DNA from: Periconia sp. R9002
Lineage: Eukaryota; Ascomycota; Dothideomycetes; Pleosporales; Periconiaceae
NCBI GenBank assembly: GCA_023627715.1
Contig: JAMAHW010000010.1
Location: forward strand, 62,001 to 126,000
Direction: 5' to 3'
Length of the DNA: 64,000 nt
In this document: positions 11,305 through 23,800 of the stretch, piece after piece
Numbering within the stretch: position 1 is the first letter of the stretch
Layout: every line of letters begins with the position of its first letter
Program-made: the position numbers and the translations under genes
The notes under the pieces: generated by a model
Database searches by the model: none
Told to the model about the DNA's origin: nothing
What the model saw: only the letters and a program-made list of their open reading frames with translations

Positions 11305-14300
11305 TTATTGAAAGGCGCCTCGGATCTTGGCGTAAAGTTCCGTGTCCAAGAAGTTGTAGTGCGGATCGGAGAAGCAGAAGGGGGAGCGGAGCAATGTCTC
11401 GGCAGTGGGACGCTCGGCAGGGTCGCTGTACATACGAATTAGTAAAGTTCCAAGCAGGTCATAGATGGTGGGTATACTCACATTGTGAAGCAGTCATACA
11501 TGAAACTCAGCCCTTCCACACCGATGACGCGTGACACGTCCTCTGGGATTGGTGGGGCTTGGTTCAGACTGCCCAGCTTGTAAATCGCCCCGATGGCCTC
11601 TTCCTTGGACCATGGGCGCTTGCCGGCGAACATCTCCAGCACCACGCAGCCGAGCGACCAAATATCAACCTTTGCAGAGTAACCCTGACCTTGCGAGCGA
11701 ATAACCTCAGGAGCCATCCAAAAGACGGAGCCCTGCATGCTGTTTGTGATGTCATTTCCATAGATGTTGTCCGTCTTCTTCGAGATTCCAAAGTCGGAAA
11801 TCTTGCAGGTACCATCAAGGTCCAATAGAATATTGTCGGCTTTGAGATCGCGATGCAAAATGCCCATTCTATGCAGATAGGACAAACCAAGCAGCGTCTG
11901 CCGCGTGAGTGAACTGACGACGCTTTCTTCAAACTTCCCATGCTTGCGGATGCATGAACCAACGGAGCCACCGCTGATGTACTCTAGGAAAATGGAAATG
12001 CTGTAATCCTTTTTCTCGGAACCAAGATATTGCACGATATTCGGGTGGTCGAGATCCTGCATGGTGATGATTTCCTGGTCCAGACTCTTCACCAGTTCCT
12101 TCATTTTATCTTTGTCAGATCCAGCGGCCTTGGGGTTTACCTCCACTTGCTTCACAGCTATCAGTTCACCAGTGGTGATGTTCATACCGAGATAGACGCG
12201 ACCAAACGTTCCCTTTCCAATGAGTTGACCTTTCATCCATTTGAATGTGGGTTGACGTTGTGGTACTGTCAAAAGGTCTTGCGGAATGGTTTCCAGTTGA
12301 ATCAACCTTGATCCTCTGGGAGGCTTCACCTGTTGAATATTCGCGTGAAACATTTTAGTCGACTTCCTTCGTACAATATCCCCGCTATTACGAAGTGTAG
12401 CCACACGAGATGGCCCTGCTGGAGGAAGAGCTTGACCTGGAAGAGGGTTTTTCTCAAGCGGCAAATACTGTGATTTGACCACGTCACGAATGGATTTGGT
12501 CCTTCCGAGCCCGCCTGACTTTCTGATGTTGCGCTTGGCAAACGATTGGACCGAGTCTCTATTGAACATGGGACCACTGCTCGTATTCGAAGCATTCATA
12601 TCTCCAAAAGATGACCGTGGTGTTATGGACCTGGTAGTGTCCGAGAAGTCGCTCACAAGGTCGGTCGAAGCATCAGTTTCCGATTCCTCCTCCTCAAGCA
12701 TGGGTTGATCAAGATTGACGTTGGGGAAAAGCTCATCAAGATGCTCCACAAGCGCCTCGGCAGGGGGACGATTGGCCCAAACATCACTAGCAAATGATTC
12801 GCGGCGCGAAAATTTGACATCGTCTGGAGAGTCTGTCCGAGCAGATGCCGCAGATTCAGGGTGGAAATCACTAGGGATAGATCCGCGTGTGTCATCGGTT
12901 TTAGCGCTCTGTTCGGCTGACCGATCTGCGACTCTATCAAGTGAGTTCTTGGAGCGAGAAGTTTTGAGGGTGAGTGAGGGGCGCTGGCTGCGAGAATCAC
13001 TTGGGGTCGTGAGCCCAGTGGCCTCTGAATCCGTTGCCCCTGTCTTGGCAATGGGCATAGCGAAAAGGCCTTCATCGGAGTCATCGTCCGAGTCGTTTTC
13101 CTCGAGGAAGGTATCCTTGGAGTGGAAGGATACTCGTGCTTCTTCGAAATCAAGTCTCGGTCCCCAAATCGATATGCGCGACGACTCTCGCGAGAGCGTG
13201 GATGCAGGTGGGTGTGCTGAATGAGGGCTAACATCCGGTGACTTGGAGCGGACGCCTTGCTCGTCCTTGAGTTTTGAAATTGTGGGATTGGGTGCGCTCG
13301 GCATCTTCAACTTGAGGCTAGGTCTATCGAGGACGACATCATCGGGTATATCTTCCTCATAGTCAGGAATCTTGAATGGCACGTTGCCTTTGCTCATTGT
13401 GAGGGATCCGGGGCTGCGAGGTGACCCACCTGGACTATTCCTGCCTGATCCAGACAGTGAACCAAAGCCACTGTCCTGTAGTACCCTCTGTGATGGCCGC
13501 ATGGTCTCGGAGCCTGCTTCTCGGTGATCGTCTTTGGCGGGTGGTTTTGGTGCTTTATTTGCAGCTCCGATTCCTGCCCCCACGGAACCGGCCCCGATGA
13601 TGGCCGCTGCGATACTAGAAAGGCCCCCTGTGGGACCGCGGGGAATGGCCTTCTGCTTTGCCGCTTCACCTTCGGTTGATTTGCGTTTACCCTGGCCTTC
13701 TTCGTCATCCGGCCATGAAGTGCGATCCGCTTTGGGTTTGCAAAGTGAATTCGCTTTCAGAAGAGTATTGGAGTTGGCAGGGGCAGGGGGGGCTGTTCGA
13801 AGCGGCACCAAAGGCGGCAGCTGTTTGCTCTTCCTCCGCTCATCGATAGTTTTCTTGGGATCATCGTAAGGCGACTCGCGGGGCTCGTCGAAATCGATGA
13901 TACCTGGACTTCGAATCGCGAAATCTTTCTCATGGGCTGAACTGGGCGATTCTTTTCTAATTTTCTCTTGGCGGGATGCGAGATAGGCTTGCTGTTTGCG
14001 CCTGGTTTGGCGTTGGTGTTCCTCAGCAGCAGCTTGGATCATCTTCTGACGTTCCTCCTCCGAGGCATCATCTCCCACTGCCCACGATCGCTCCGGACCC
14101 CTAGAGGCAGCATTGAGTCGCTCTGCCACGGCCTCAGGGGTGAGTTCATTATTCTCTGCCTGTTTACGCAACGCAGCAGCTTTGCTGGGTACAAGCGTGG
14201 ATTCACCGGATTTAGCATCCGACGATTCCAATTGCGAATCAGCGTTAAGACGAGCGTATGTAGCCTCATCGATGGGCTTGCCCATCAAGGGCGGGAAAGT

Positions 14301-16787
14301 AACTCCTAGACCTGCGGATGGTGGCACCTCGGTTTCCTTTGGAACCTTGACGAATATCTTAAGATCTCCAAGTCCATTTCCGTGCTGCGAGCGCGCTTTG
14401 AGGAGCTTTGCATCAGAAAGCGGTTCTTCATGCTCGTATTGTCCGGGCGCAGTCAAATGCAATTGCACCCCCGGTACCTGGGCCAAACCTTGATTGAGTT
14501 CCTCACATATGATTTCGCGTAGAGCAGCAGCTGATGAGGCACTCGTAATATCCACTAGACGATAATTCCAGCCGTCAGGTGTTACGAATGCAAATTTTCG
14601 CTCACTCTCCCGATTTGATGCTCCTCTTGTGCGGGTTATAGTTCGACTCTCGCTATCGGTCTGAGCAGACCGCCTTGAAGACGGACGGTCATTCAATGAA
14701 GTCTCGCTTGAGTTCATGCCAGATCTACCAAACAAACCCCCGTTCATGTGACGGTGACTGTGGGGGCTTGTAGGAGATTCCATGCTGGTGTTGTCTGGCG
14801 ACGGATAGCCTTCGTGTGGTTTCCTCTCCTTTCGCATAAACTTGGGTAGAAATCCTTTGTGCTCTTTGGCAGAAATCTCTGCGCTGTCATGCCGCGACGT
14901 GCTAGTGCCTGGCCGCGAACCATCGTAGCCATTTCGCCTAATCTCATTGCGACTTTCTGACCTACCTGTCGAGGGGCCGGACCCTCCGATCAGGGAACCA
15001 ACTGTGCCAACAGTTGATAGGTTCGATTCGGAACTGTTGTCGCGATTATGGCCGTAATAACGAGGTAAAGATGTGCTTAACCCCGTGTTGTATTGACCAC
15101 CGTTGGTTGCCAGGCGCGCAGAGGGAAGACCGGGACTGTGTTGTGGGCTGGATTGTTTTAACATGTCACGGTGGTTTGTGGGGCCCAACGCAGAGGCACT
15201 GAATTCTCCAGAAGCATTAGGGCTGTGTCGCTTGGATTTCGAATCAAGACTACCCAACACATCTTTTGAATAGGGACTTCGACCCGTGGCTTCACTGTAG
15301 TCAGGAGGCCCCAAACCAGGGACAGTGAAATTTCTCTGCGTGGACATGCGACGAGGCACAGTGGCAGAGGCAGGCGAATTGATAGGCAGCTGTCGTCCCG
15401 GACTTTCCTCGCCGCCACCAGCCGTCGTAGGTGTTGAGCTGAATTCCACTTTGCCATTCAAGAACGGCGAGTTTTCAAGTGTAGCCTCGGTTCCTGCGCT
15501 AGGTAAAGTCATGCCCGTATCCGAACGTTGCGGCATTCGAACGTTGCTCGAACTTCCAGTTTCCACAATGGCACGAACCAGCCTGCGCAGCTTGCGGCCT
15601 TCATCCCTTTCTCTATTCTGGTCCCAGCCAGTTCCACTGGCGGTACATTGTTTAGCCAATTGCGGGAATATGACTTGATGCGTCATGGCAACATTCCCTT
15701 TCCCGCCGTGACCACGTCCAATTTCCAAGAATCTTGCTCCCTCTAGGCCCAATGTGTTGAACGTCTCTTGCCAGTCTCTTGAAAAGCCATTGCTAGCGAG
15801 CCACATTTGCACGCGCTCAGCGGGCCAGGCCGCGGCGGCATCGGGGGGCGATATGGGGGTGGTGTTCTCGTTGTGGTAGTAGTTGCTGCCATGGGTTTGG
15901 AGCATAGGATTCTGCAACGTCGCTGTCGGTGGTCCGGAAGAATCAAACGTTTGCGATCTCTCAGCTGGGATGTTGAGGTGCCCGCGATTCGTGGACGCAT
16001 AAGTAGAGCTTGTGCCATAGTGATCCTGGGAGGGAAAGCTGGTCACGGAAGTGTCAGTGTTTGCCGAGTAATTGTCTTCTCTGTAGCCGCCATAGGTCGG
16101 GTCAGAGTAGCCTCTTGAATTATGTAGAGGCGGGATTCCCACACCCGGACCAAACGATCTACCGTCTGGGACGTAGGTAGCCGATGTCAGCGAATTCAGT
16201 GGGGGGTTGTCGACTTGCTGCTGCATAGGAGGAGGAGGCGGTGGAGGGGGAGGCGCTATTTGTTGCTGCTGATAGCCATGATATGCGCTGGGGTTATATC
16301 CGCCAGGCTGCTGATACTGTCTCGGAGCTCCCCAACCATAATTCTGCGGTGGAGGAGGCATCTGCATACCACCTAATGTATTGGTGTTGGTGGATCGTGG
16401 GGGAGGAGGCGGGAGGTTCATGGTATGGCTAGCGGGGGTCGAGGTGGGTTGGGGAGGCGGTGGAGGGAGGTTGTATTGATGCATGGCTGGTTGTTGCTGA
16501 TAGCTCTGCTGACGCTGGAGGAGATTCGGGTCGGCCACTGTGTGGGCCCTGCCCCGCGGGCTGGCTGGGTAAGGACCTGTTGCTGGCGATAGCAGTGTAT
16601 ATGGAGAGTTGGAGCCAGCTGAGGGAGTGAGGAGGTTCGAAGAGGGAGAAGATAGAGTCGCGGGATCGTTGCGGAGGTCGATGGGGGCGAGATTTTGGCG
16701 GCTCGCAGATAGAGGCGTGGGTGGACCGCGGCGGTCGGAGGTGTTTGAGATGTTGGACGAGGAGCGCTGTCGCGACGCAATTGTCAT
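11305..16787 (-). CDS. bck1: Cell wall integrity MAPKKK, Bck1 type
   Basis: 1808 residues; one 56-nt intron (11426-11481, GTGAGT..CAG) near the 3' end, after which the frame reads CFTIDPAERPTAETLL and ends in IRGAFQ. In the Pkc1-Bck1-Mkk-Slt2 cascade this kinase phosphorylates the MAPKK during cell wall stress. The Ser/Pro/Gln-rich N-terminus is followed by a SAM-like domain at about 315-385 (WPAERVQMWLASNGFSRDW), a Ras-association-like segment at about 725-830 (FAFVTPDGWNYRLVDI) and a C-terminal kinase domain at about 1520-1790. Kinase motifs are intact: glycine loop GKGTFGRVYLG, lysine in AVKQVEV, HRDLKADN, DFG in ISDFGISKK and MAPEVIR. It is longer than yeast Bck1 mainly through disordered sequence. 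It shares a 2.1 kb upstream region with pyruvate decarboxylase. The SAM and RA-like calls are weaker than the kinase call. Confidence 0.95.
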
Positions 16788-17170
16788 ATCTGGGCGTCGT
16801 ACGGCGATGCGAGGGCGGGCTCTTCTTCAGTGGGGTCAAAGATGAGCATCACGGCATGACGGGGTCCAGTGGGAAGGATAGGCGGGCGCGCGAGGTTGCG
16901 ACGCCGCGAAAGTGGACCGGAGCTTGTCTGAGGCTTGGAGTGAGTGAAGATGGGAGACAATGCGAGGTTGGGGCGGGCGTGTTGGTCTGGTAGGGTGTGT
17001 GCGGCATGCAGGTTCCTTCGTTCCCAGCCAAGCTACATGTATGCCTGGCTGCTCAGCGACACAACAGACGTCAGGTCAAGTCGAGGCGCTTCCGCTACGA
17101 GAAAACAACAGCAACAGCAGAGGCAGGGTGTTGCGCCACGCGTCGGAATAGGACTTGTTGGCGGCGGCGC

Positions 17171-17203
17171 AGGGCAGGGCAGGGCAGGGCCGGGCAGGAC
17201 AGG
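17171..17203 (+). repeat. AGGGC tandem repeat
   Basis: Four perfect AGGGC units followed by degenerate copies (CGGGCAGGACAGG). Similar GGCA/GGGCAG clusters recur upstream of other genes here, at about 21080-21105, 25375-25410 and 31425-31455. Confidence 0.8.
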
Positions 17204-18800
17204 CGAGAACGAGAGGGCGGGCGAGGGCAGAGTGGATTGGACTCTTGTAGTGAGGGATTGGGGATTGGGCGAAGGCTGACTTGGGGGGGTGCGCGGCAAT
17301 GCAGGCTTGGGTGGGTGAGATGATGCCGGGTGAGACACAAGCCGACTACCACGAGAGCGTGACAGATGAATGACAGGAAAGTGAACAAGAGGGTTTGAAG
17401 AAGACGGAATCCGAGCAGTCAAATGAGGGTGACGGTCAGGGCGGAGAAGGGCCAAGTCAGAAGCGAGAGTGAGCAGCGGAAAGCTGACAAGGCGTCGATG
17501 GCAAGTTATGTAACGCTCAAGGCTGAAGGTGGTGGAATTGTATCCGTCGGTTTGTCGCAGTCAGTCAGTCAGTTCCCAGTCCAACTGAGAGGGTAGTTGG
17601 AGAGTAGCGTGCGTGCCTAGACTACATGTGTACAGCCAGCCGTACTGGGTATACGGTACCTGTCCATCCATGACTGACCACGGACCCCTCAAAGCCGAGA
17701 ACAAGTGTCAGAGTAGAGAAAGAGAAAGCCAAAACTTTTACATCATATCACGTAATCCTCTTTTGCAATGCCCCCTTTCCCCCTCAAAAGGTTGCATTCT
17801 CTTTTTTTTTGTACTGCAAGTATGCGTCTGTGTACCTGCATGTTCCTGTTACCTATGTACTAGTATCGCGCCTCGACGGCTGCGAGCACGCGACCCCCCT
17901 CTTGTTCTTGGTACATGCATGCTACGTGCCATGGAACATGCTTGGACATATGTCAAGATACAAAATAAATGTTGAAAATCCCCATTTGACGATTCAAGAT
18001 CATCTCAGAGTAGAAACAGCAGTGCCTCATGTCCGGCCGTACTTTTGTCGTCGCAACTCAGCCCTGATCCCGTCGTGGCCCGCATCACATGCCTCCAATA
18101 AAAGCGTGCGCCCTCACCATTGTCTATCCTCATTATCTTCCTACACTGACTCTACAACAATCTCAAAAATGCTGCGCGCCTTGTTTTGTATTCTCATGTA
18201 GCTGAAGCCCAAGTTTTGCTTTCCTTTCGCCCCGTGCTGCTGTTCCTTACTTTGTTCTTAAATTGCCACGGCGCCCTGCGGCGCTATTCAAGATACCACT
18301 TGTTTCTCGAAACCTCTTCAAAGTCCTGATCCCAGCTGCCTGTCATCACACAGCGTCATTCTGGCTCTCTCCACAATCAATACCATGCAGATCCCCAATA
18401 TATACCATACCATCAGAATACGCAATCCAAAAAAATACCAAACTCTGTTCAGTGTTCACGTCAAAGAGGGCAAAAGGAAAATAAAATTCGCAGTGAGAGC
18501 AGAACAGGTCGTGATGCATGCAGTCGGCCGAACAAAGAAACACCAAAGCTTCAGTCATAATTATCATTCGTCACGTATCGGGAAAGAGTTTTCGGGCCTC
18601 GCCCTTGCCACAATTCTTCTGCATCTATGTGCTGTCCGTATCCACAGACAGCGTTAGTATCGCGCGAGCATCAGTCACGCAACAAGTGGAGTGATGTTCC
18701 TGACTAACCACTCAGGTATGCCCGTCAAAAGTGGTTCCATCGTCATAGCTACCTTCACTCGACCCAACATTTGACCATTATCGTATTGAAACCCTCAACC

Positions 18801-18908
18801 ATGGAGCCATATTTAAACTCGCGTCTTGCCCCCAAGACTGACATCGTACTTGTACACAGACACACCCATAACCACACGCCCTCTTCACCATCATGGCCCA
18901 AGACCTGA
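18801..18908 (+). promoter_or_regulatory. 35-codon uORF overlapping the pdc start
   Basis: An ATG in good context (AACCATGG) 92 nt before the pyruvate decarboxylase ATG opens a 35-codon frame that ends 13 nt inside the main CDS, in a different frame. If it is in the mRNA it would reduce main-ORF initiation; if transcription starts after it, for instance from the TATTTAAA element inside it, it is irrelevant. The sequence alone does not decide. Confidence 0.5.
18810..18817 (+). promoter_or_regulatory. TATA-like element before pdc
   Basis: TATTTAAA lies 76 bp ahead of the pyruvate decarboxylase ATG, with C/A-rich sequence between them as expected for a short, highly expressed leader. It falls inside the upstream ORF. 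Confidence 0.4.
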
Positions 18909-20810
18909 GATCCCAAGAGTATACCAATCCTGTCGACATCGCCGAGGTGAGTGGTTCCCCAACTTCCTGTCTTATTGAACAACACCTCACACCATCACAG
19001 TACCTTTTCAAACGTCTCAAGCAAGTGGGCGTTCAATCCATTCACGGTGTACCGGGCGACTACAACCTGGTAGCGCTCGACTATATTTCCAAGAACGGAC
19101 TACATTGGGTTGGCAATTGCAACGAGCTCAATGCTGGTGGGTTACCCCTCAACCCTATCCTACCCGGCCTCGGGAATCGCCGGAAGGCGATTCTATGCAT
19201 CTATCCATATTGGTCAAAAGTTCGTCTTCTAACGCATCACAACAGCATATGCAGCCGACGGATATGCAAGAATCACGGATACTACAAACGGAAGGGGATG
19301 CGCAGCTCTGGTGACCACTTTCGGAGTAGGCGAGCTTTCGGCCGTGAACGGAATCGCAGGATCCTACAGTGAATATGTGCCCGTGGTTCACATTGTGGGA
19401 TACCCGACCACAGCTGCTCAAAAGAATGGCCTTCTTCTCCATCACACCCTTGGCAATGGCGATTTCCATGTCTTCTCCAAGATGTCTGCACAGATCTCGT
19501 GTGCTGTATCCATGTTAAACGAACCCCATGAAGCTGCCGTTTTGATCGACAACGCCATCAGAGAGTGCATTTTGAAATCACGCCCCGTCTATATCGGTCT
19601 TCCATCCGACATGGTCACAAAAAAAGTGGACGGCGACCGCCTGAACACGCCACTTGATCTCGACTTCCCACCCAATGATCCGGAAAAGGAAGACTATGTG
19701 GTGGACGTCTGTCTCAAGTATCTTCACGAAGCTCGCAACCCAGTCATTGTGGTAGATGCCTGCGCCATACGCCACCGTGCTCTGAAAGAAACCCACGACT
19801 TCATCGTAAAGTCCGGGATTCCCGTCTTCGTGGCTCCCATGGGCAAAGGAGCAGTCGATGAAACACTTCCCAACTATGGAGGTGTCTACGCAGGAAACGG
19901 TAGCAACAAAGGGGTTCAAGAACGAGTCGAGTCGGCCGATCTGGTTCTGAGCATCGGAGCCATCAAGTCCGACTTCAACACCGCAGGCTTCACCTACCGC
20001 CTATCGCAGCTCAAAACAATCGATTTCCACAGCTACGGTGTCACCGTCCGATACTCGGAATATCCGGGCGTCCGCATGAACGGCGTCCTCTCCAAAATCA
20101 CCTCCCGACTCGGAAAGCTCAACATCGAGAGCGGGCCCAACCCAACCAACACCATCCCTTCCACCGAACAAGAATCCTCCGACAAAGTCATTACGCAAGC
20201 CTGGTTCTGGCCGCGTCTGGGTCAATGGCTCCAGCCCTCCGACATCGTCATCACCGAAACGGGAACTTCGAATTTCGGCATCTGGGAGACGCGGTTCCCC
20301 AAAGACGTCACGGCCATTTCGCAGGTGCTTTGGGGTAGTATCGGCTACGCGACGGGAGCATGCCAGGGCGCGGCGCTCGCGGCCAAGGAGCTGAACCAGA
20401 AGAACAACACCAAGCAACGCACCATCCTCTTCACGGGCGACGGCTCCTTCCAGCTCACGGCGCAGGAACTCAGCACCATGATCCGCAACAAGCTCAACCC
20501 CATCATCTTTGTCATCTGCAACAACGGCTACACGATCGAGCGTCTGATCCACGGCATGAAGGATCCGTACAACGACGTCCAGGAGTGGAAGTATAAGGAC
20601 CTCCCTGCTGCCTTTGGCGGCAAAGAGGGTGAAGATGTCCTGACGTACCGCGTGGAGACGAAGCAAGAGGTCGAGAAACTCTTTGAGGATCCCGTGTTTG
20701 TTAGCGGTGAGACGTCGCAGTTGAGGTTTGTCGAGTTGGTCATGCCGTGGGATGATGCGCCTGAGGCGTTGAAGCAAGTCGCGGAGAGTGCAGCGAAGAG
20801 GAATGTTTAG
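18893..20810 (+). CDS. pdcA: Pyruvate decarboxylase
   Basis: 584 residues from three exons. It converts pyruvate to acetaldehyde and CO2 with thiamine diphosphate and Mg, in the cytosol, during fermentation or hypoxia. Introns at 18947-19000 (GTGAGT..CAG) and 19137-19245 (GTGGGT..CAG) restore the N-terminal Pyr domain: HGVPGDYN, then the cofactor-activating glutamate in [17 protein letters not shown] (about E60). The active-site histidine pair is at about 129-130 ([12 protein letters not shown]). The diphosphate/Mg motif [17 protein letters not shown] spans about 461-490. Length and all catalytic motifs are typical, so an active enzyme is expected. The long stretch upstream and an overlapping uORF suggest control at promoter or leader level. 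A related indolepyruvate or phenylpyruvate decarboxylase is possible but less likely. Confidence 0.96.
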
Positions 20811-23800
20811 GTAGACTTCTTCTGACTTGTTCTTTGGCGTGTAAGTTTTGTAACTCTCTTCTCCTTTCTTTTTGGTAGGTTCCTAATGATGGAGGCGGGG
20901 ATAAGCGGGGAGGAAAATGGGTGGATAGACTTAATAACGATGACATGATATACATGAGAAATCAATTTTGTTGTTTTGATTCCACCAACCTCCTACGAGG
21001 AAATTTAGGGTTGTGATGAGAAAGGGAAGCTCTGCTTGATCGACAACACTACCTACGGGGGGCAGGTGGGGTTACTTCCTTATATAGCCTGCCTGCCCTG
21101 CTTGCTGCCTACATAACGCAGTGAGCAAACGAAATCAGTGAAAGATTGAATCACGTGACATGACTATACATACATACCTAAGTACCCAACAGGAAACTGT
21201 ATCACCTACAACAGAGTACATGTATGGTATGTTGGATAATCTTCGATATACAACAGGGATCTTTACGTTTCGCCACGGCACCCCTAACATATAGCTCTGT
21301 AACGCTCTATCTTGCATGTGCTAAGATATTTTTTAGAAAAAATTCAAACGATCAGGAGGGGGTGCCACATGCCTCGACAAAGAATCAAAAGATTGGTGCA
21401 TCCAAAAAAAAAAAGTAAGAACCCAAAAAAACTAAGGACGGAATAAACTAGGTACCCCCCAGAGAACAAAAGGAAATCAAAAAAGTCGTCATAGAACACT
21501 AACCATCGTCGTCCTAGGTACACAGACAACTAAGGGTAACTCCATCCCTATCATGCCGTCCAAGATTCCCCCTCGCTTATTCCCCCTTTAAAACCAACCA
21601 TCATCCTCGAAACGCCACGGTTCTTAGACATTGCTCTCTTCTTCTTCCTGCTACCCTCTGCCCAAAAAAGAAGGAAAGGGAGCTAAATACAACCTACCCT
21701 CCCTCCCCAGTCTGGGGCGATGGATTTTATGTATACCTGTACATACATATACGGTCCCAAAACATGCACACAAACACACACGTGCGGGGCGTTCCTATCA
21801 ATATCAACACCTCGCAGACTTACTCGCGTCTCACGGGTTGGGATTGGAAAGGTATGGATGGATGTTGTTCGTTATTGTGGTGTGTTGTGGCTGGTATACT
21901 TATTTAGGTACGTACTGCGCTTATAGGGCTATGTGGAACGAGGTTGTAGTGTAGTGTAGTATAGTTGGATACATGTATTTTGTGATAGAAATGGGTTATG
22001 TGAGGTGATGTGGTATAGGTGAATGTTTTGAACGGAAGAAAACAAAGATTGGGGGTGGGAGGTTTGTATGGGGTTTGTGTATGTGTATGTGTCTGTTGGA
22101 TGTGTGAACGTTATGTGGTGTTAGCAAGACTGACGTTGGGGAAGTGAGTAAGCGAGTGAGCGAGTGCGTTGTTCTTCTGTATCACCTAGGTATACTCATT
22201 CCACACATACGTATACTCGGGAGATACGTTAGAAAGAAAGTGTGAGCTGGGCCCTAGATTGTGTGTATTATATATAGGTATCTAGGTACAGATTTAAAAT
22301 AAGGTTGGGGCGTGGTGGGAGGGTGCTAACGTGTGACGTGATCAATGATGTCTGTAGACGGGAACGGGGGAGGGAAGGAGGAAGAAGCATATACTCTTTT
22401 TGTTTTATTCGATTAAGTAGAACGAACTAACCCCTTCCAATTCAACAAACATTTGAAGAAACCGAGAGTTTTAGGGGCTGATGTTGGAGAAAGAGGGAAG
22501 TTGAGGGCGTGATGTTTGTAGATAGAAACTTACGGTATGATTATTACTGGATTGGAAATCCATTTATCGGAAATATATGGGTCGATTGGACGATTGGATT
22601 CCGAGAACTCGAGTTGCTGATTTGTGTCTTACGGGGAGGGAGCAAGTTCGCGAACGTGTAAGAAGAGTAAGACCGTTTATGCACGGACGGCTTGCTGATT
22701 ATTCTGTTCAGCTGTTGGGTGGTATATAACCAGTCACTTGACTATACTGAGCTTACAGATAGATAACAAAGGGAAATAAGTAAGGAGAGGGATAATGGAA
22801 ATGTATATATAAGGATTACTATTGGTTGATTCTTCCTACTAGTATTGAAAAGGGGCTTATATACTCGTGTATATGTGGGTCACGTGACTATGGCTAGTGC
22901 CCTATGCGCCACTTGGGTAGTAGCCACATCCCGTCCCCCACAACAACATGTCGGCGTGGCGACTATCGCAACATCAGCTGCATTTTTAAACTCGCAACAT
23001 CTTTTCATGTGCTTCGCCTTTTCTCTTGGTATTCGAGGAGACGTGTGGTCAGTGGTTTAAAATAGATTTGGACGATTCCTCATCGCACTCAGTCCTCAAT
23101 CGCTGTCTAATGAGATGCTTACTTCGGCGCGGTACTAACGGTACCGCAGAGCTATTGGGGCGCTCTGAACGCTAGAACCAGCGGCGGTGCAGACTTGAAG
23201 AGAAAACATGCACCCTATAGTATGCAACGTCGTTGCCAATCATGAAACAAGACCGTACTCGTATTCACTAGACGCCCAATATATTCAGCCAAAAGCAAAC
23301 AATTTCCCAACACAGCCACCCTCGCGAAAGAATACTCCCAAAAGCGAAATATACGATCCAGAGCTGAGTGGAGGGAAGCCACTGGGTAACTAACGGTAGT
23401 CACCTTTCCCGCACATTCGCTCGGGACTCGGGACTCGGGACTCGCTAGTAATAAGTATAAGAGTATGACAACAGGCGGCGATGCACGGAGATTGGAAGCG
23501 GTTCCCTTCCCTTCAAATGTAAGCAGGCAGGCGTGGCGTGTAAACGTGCAAGCGTACGGCTGAGGAAGTCCAAGTGGGTTCGTTTTTGTTGAACGCATGG
23601 ACTCTCCTTTTCGCATCAGGGCGTGTAGTCGACAGAACCTAATGAATAAAGTCCGGTGCGATGTCACGCTGCACAGCCACGATGCGGATGCATGGTTAAT
23701 CTTAAAGATGTGGGGTCGGGAAGGGAAGGATGAAACGGGAATAAACATGGCAGTGGGTGGATGGAGCAACGATGGAAACAGTTGCTAGAGCAGGAGCTAG

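Larger units (their letters stand above)
16788..18892. other. Divergent upstream region of bck1 and pdc
   Basis: 2.1 kb between the starts of two divergent genes. Several frames are open for about 100 codons around 16950-17450, but they are GC- and repeat-driven and lack motifs. The region carries an AGGGC tandem repeat, a CAGT repeat near 17563, and C/T-rich sequence close to the pyruvate decarboxylase start. It is long enough to hold regulatory elements and long leaders for both genes. Confidence 0.5.

Noticed and set aside
16950..17455. Several frames of 100-140 codons in the bck1/pdc upstream region
   Set aside because: All overlap each other across a GC-rich repeat and encode low-complexity Pro/Arg/Gly sequence.
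20001..20777. 258-codon minus-strand ORF opposite pyruvate decarboxylase
   Set aside because: Antisense shadow in a codon-biased gene; no motif.
23215..23769. 184-codon minus-strand ORF in the 5 kb gap
   Set aside because: No motif, irregular composition, no matching splice sites and no typical fungal start context; length is compatible with chance in GC-balanced DNA.
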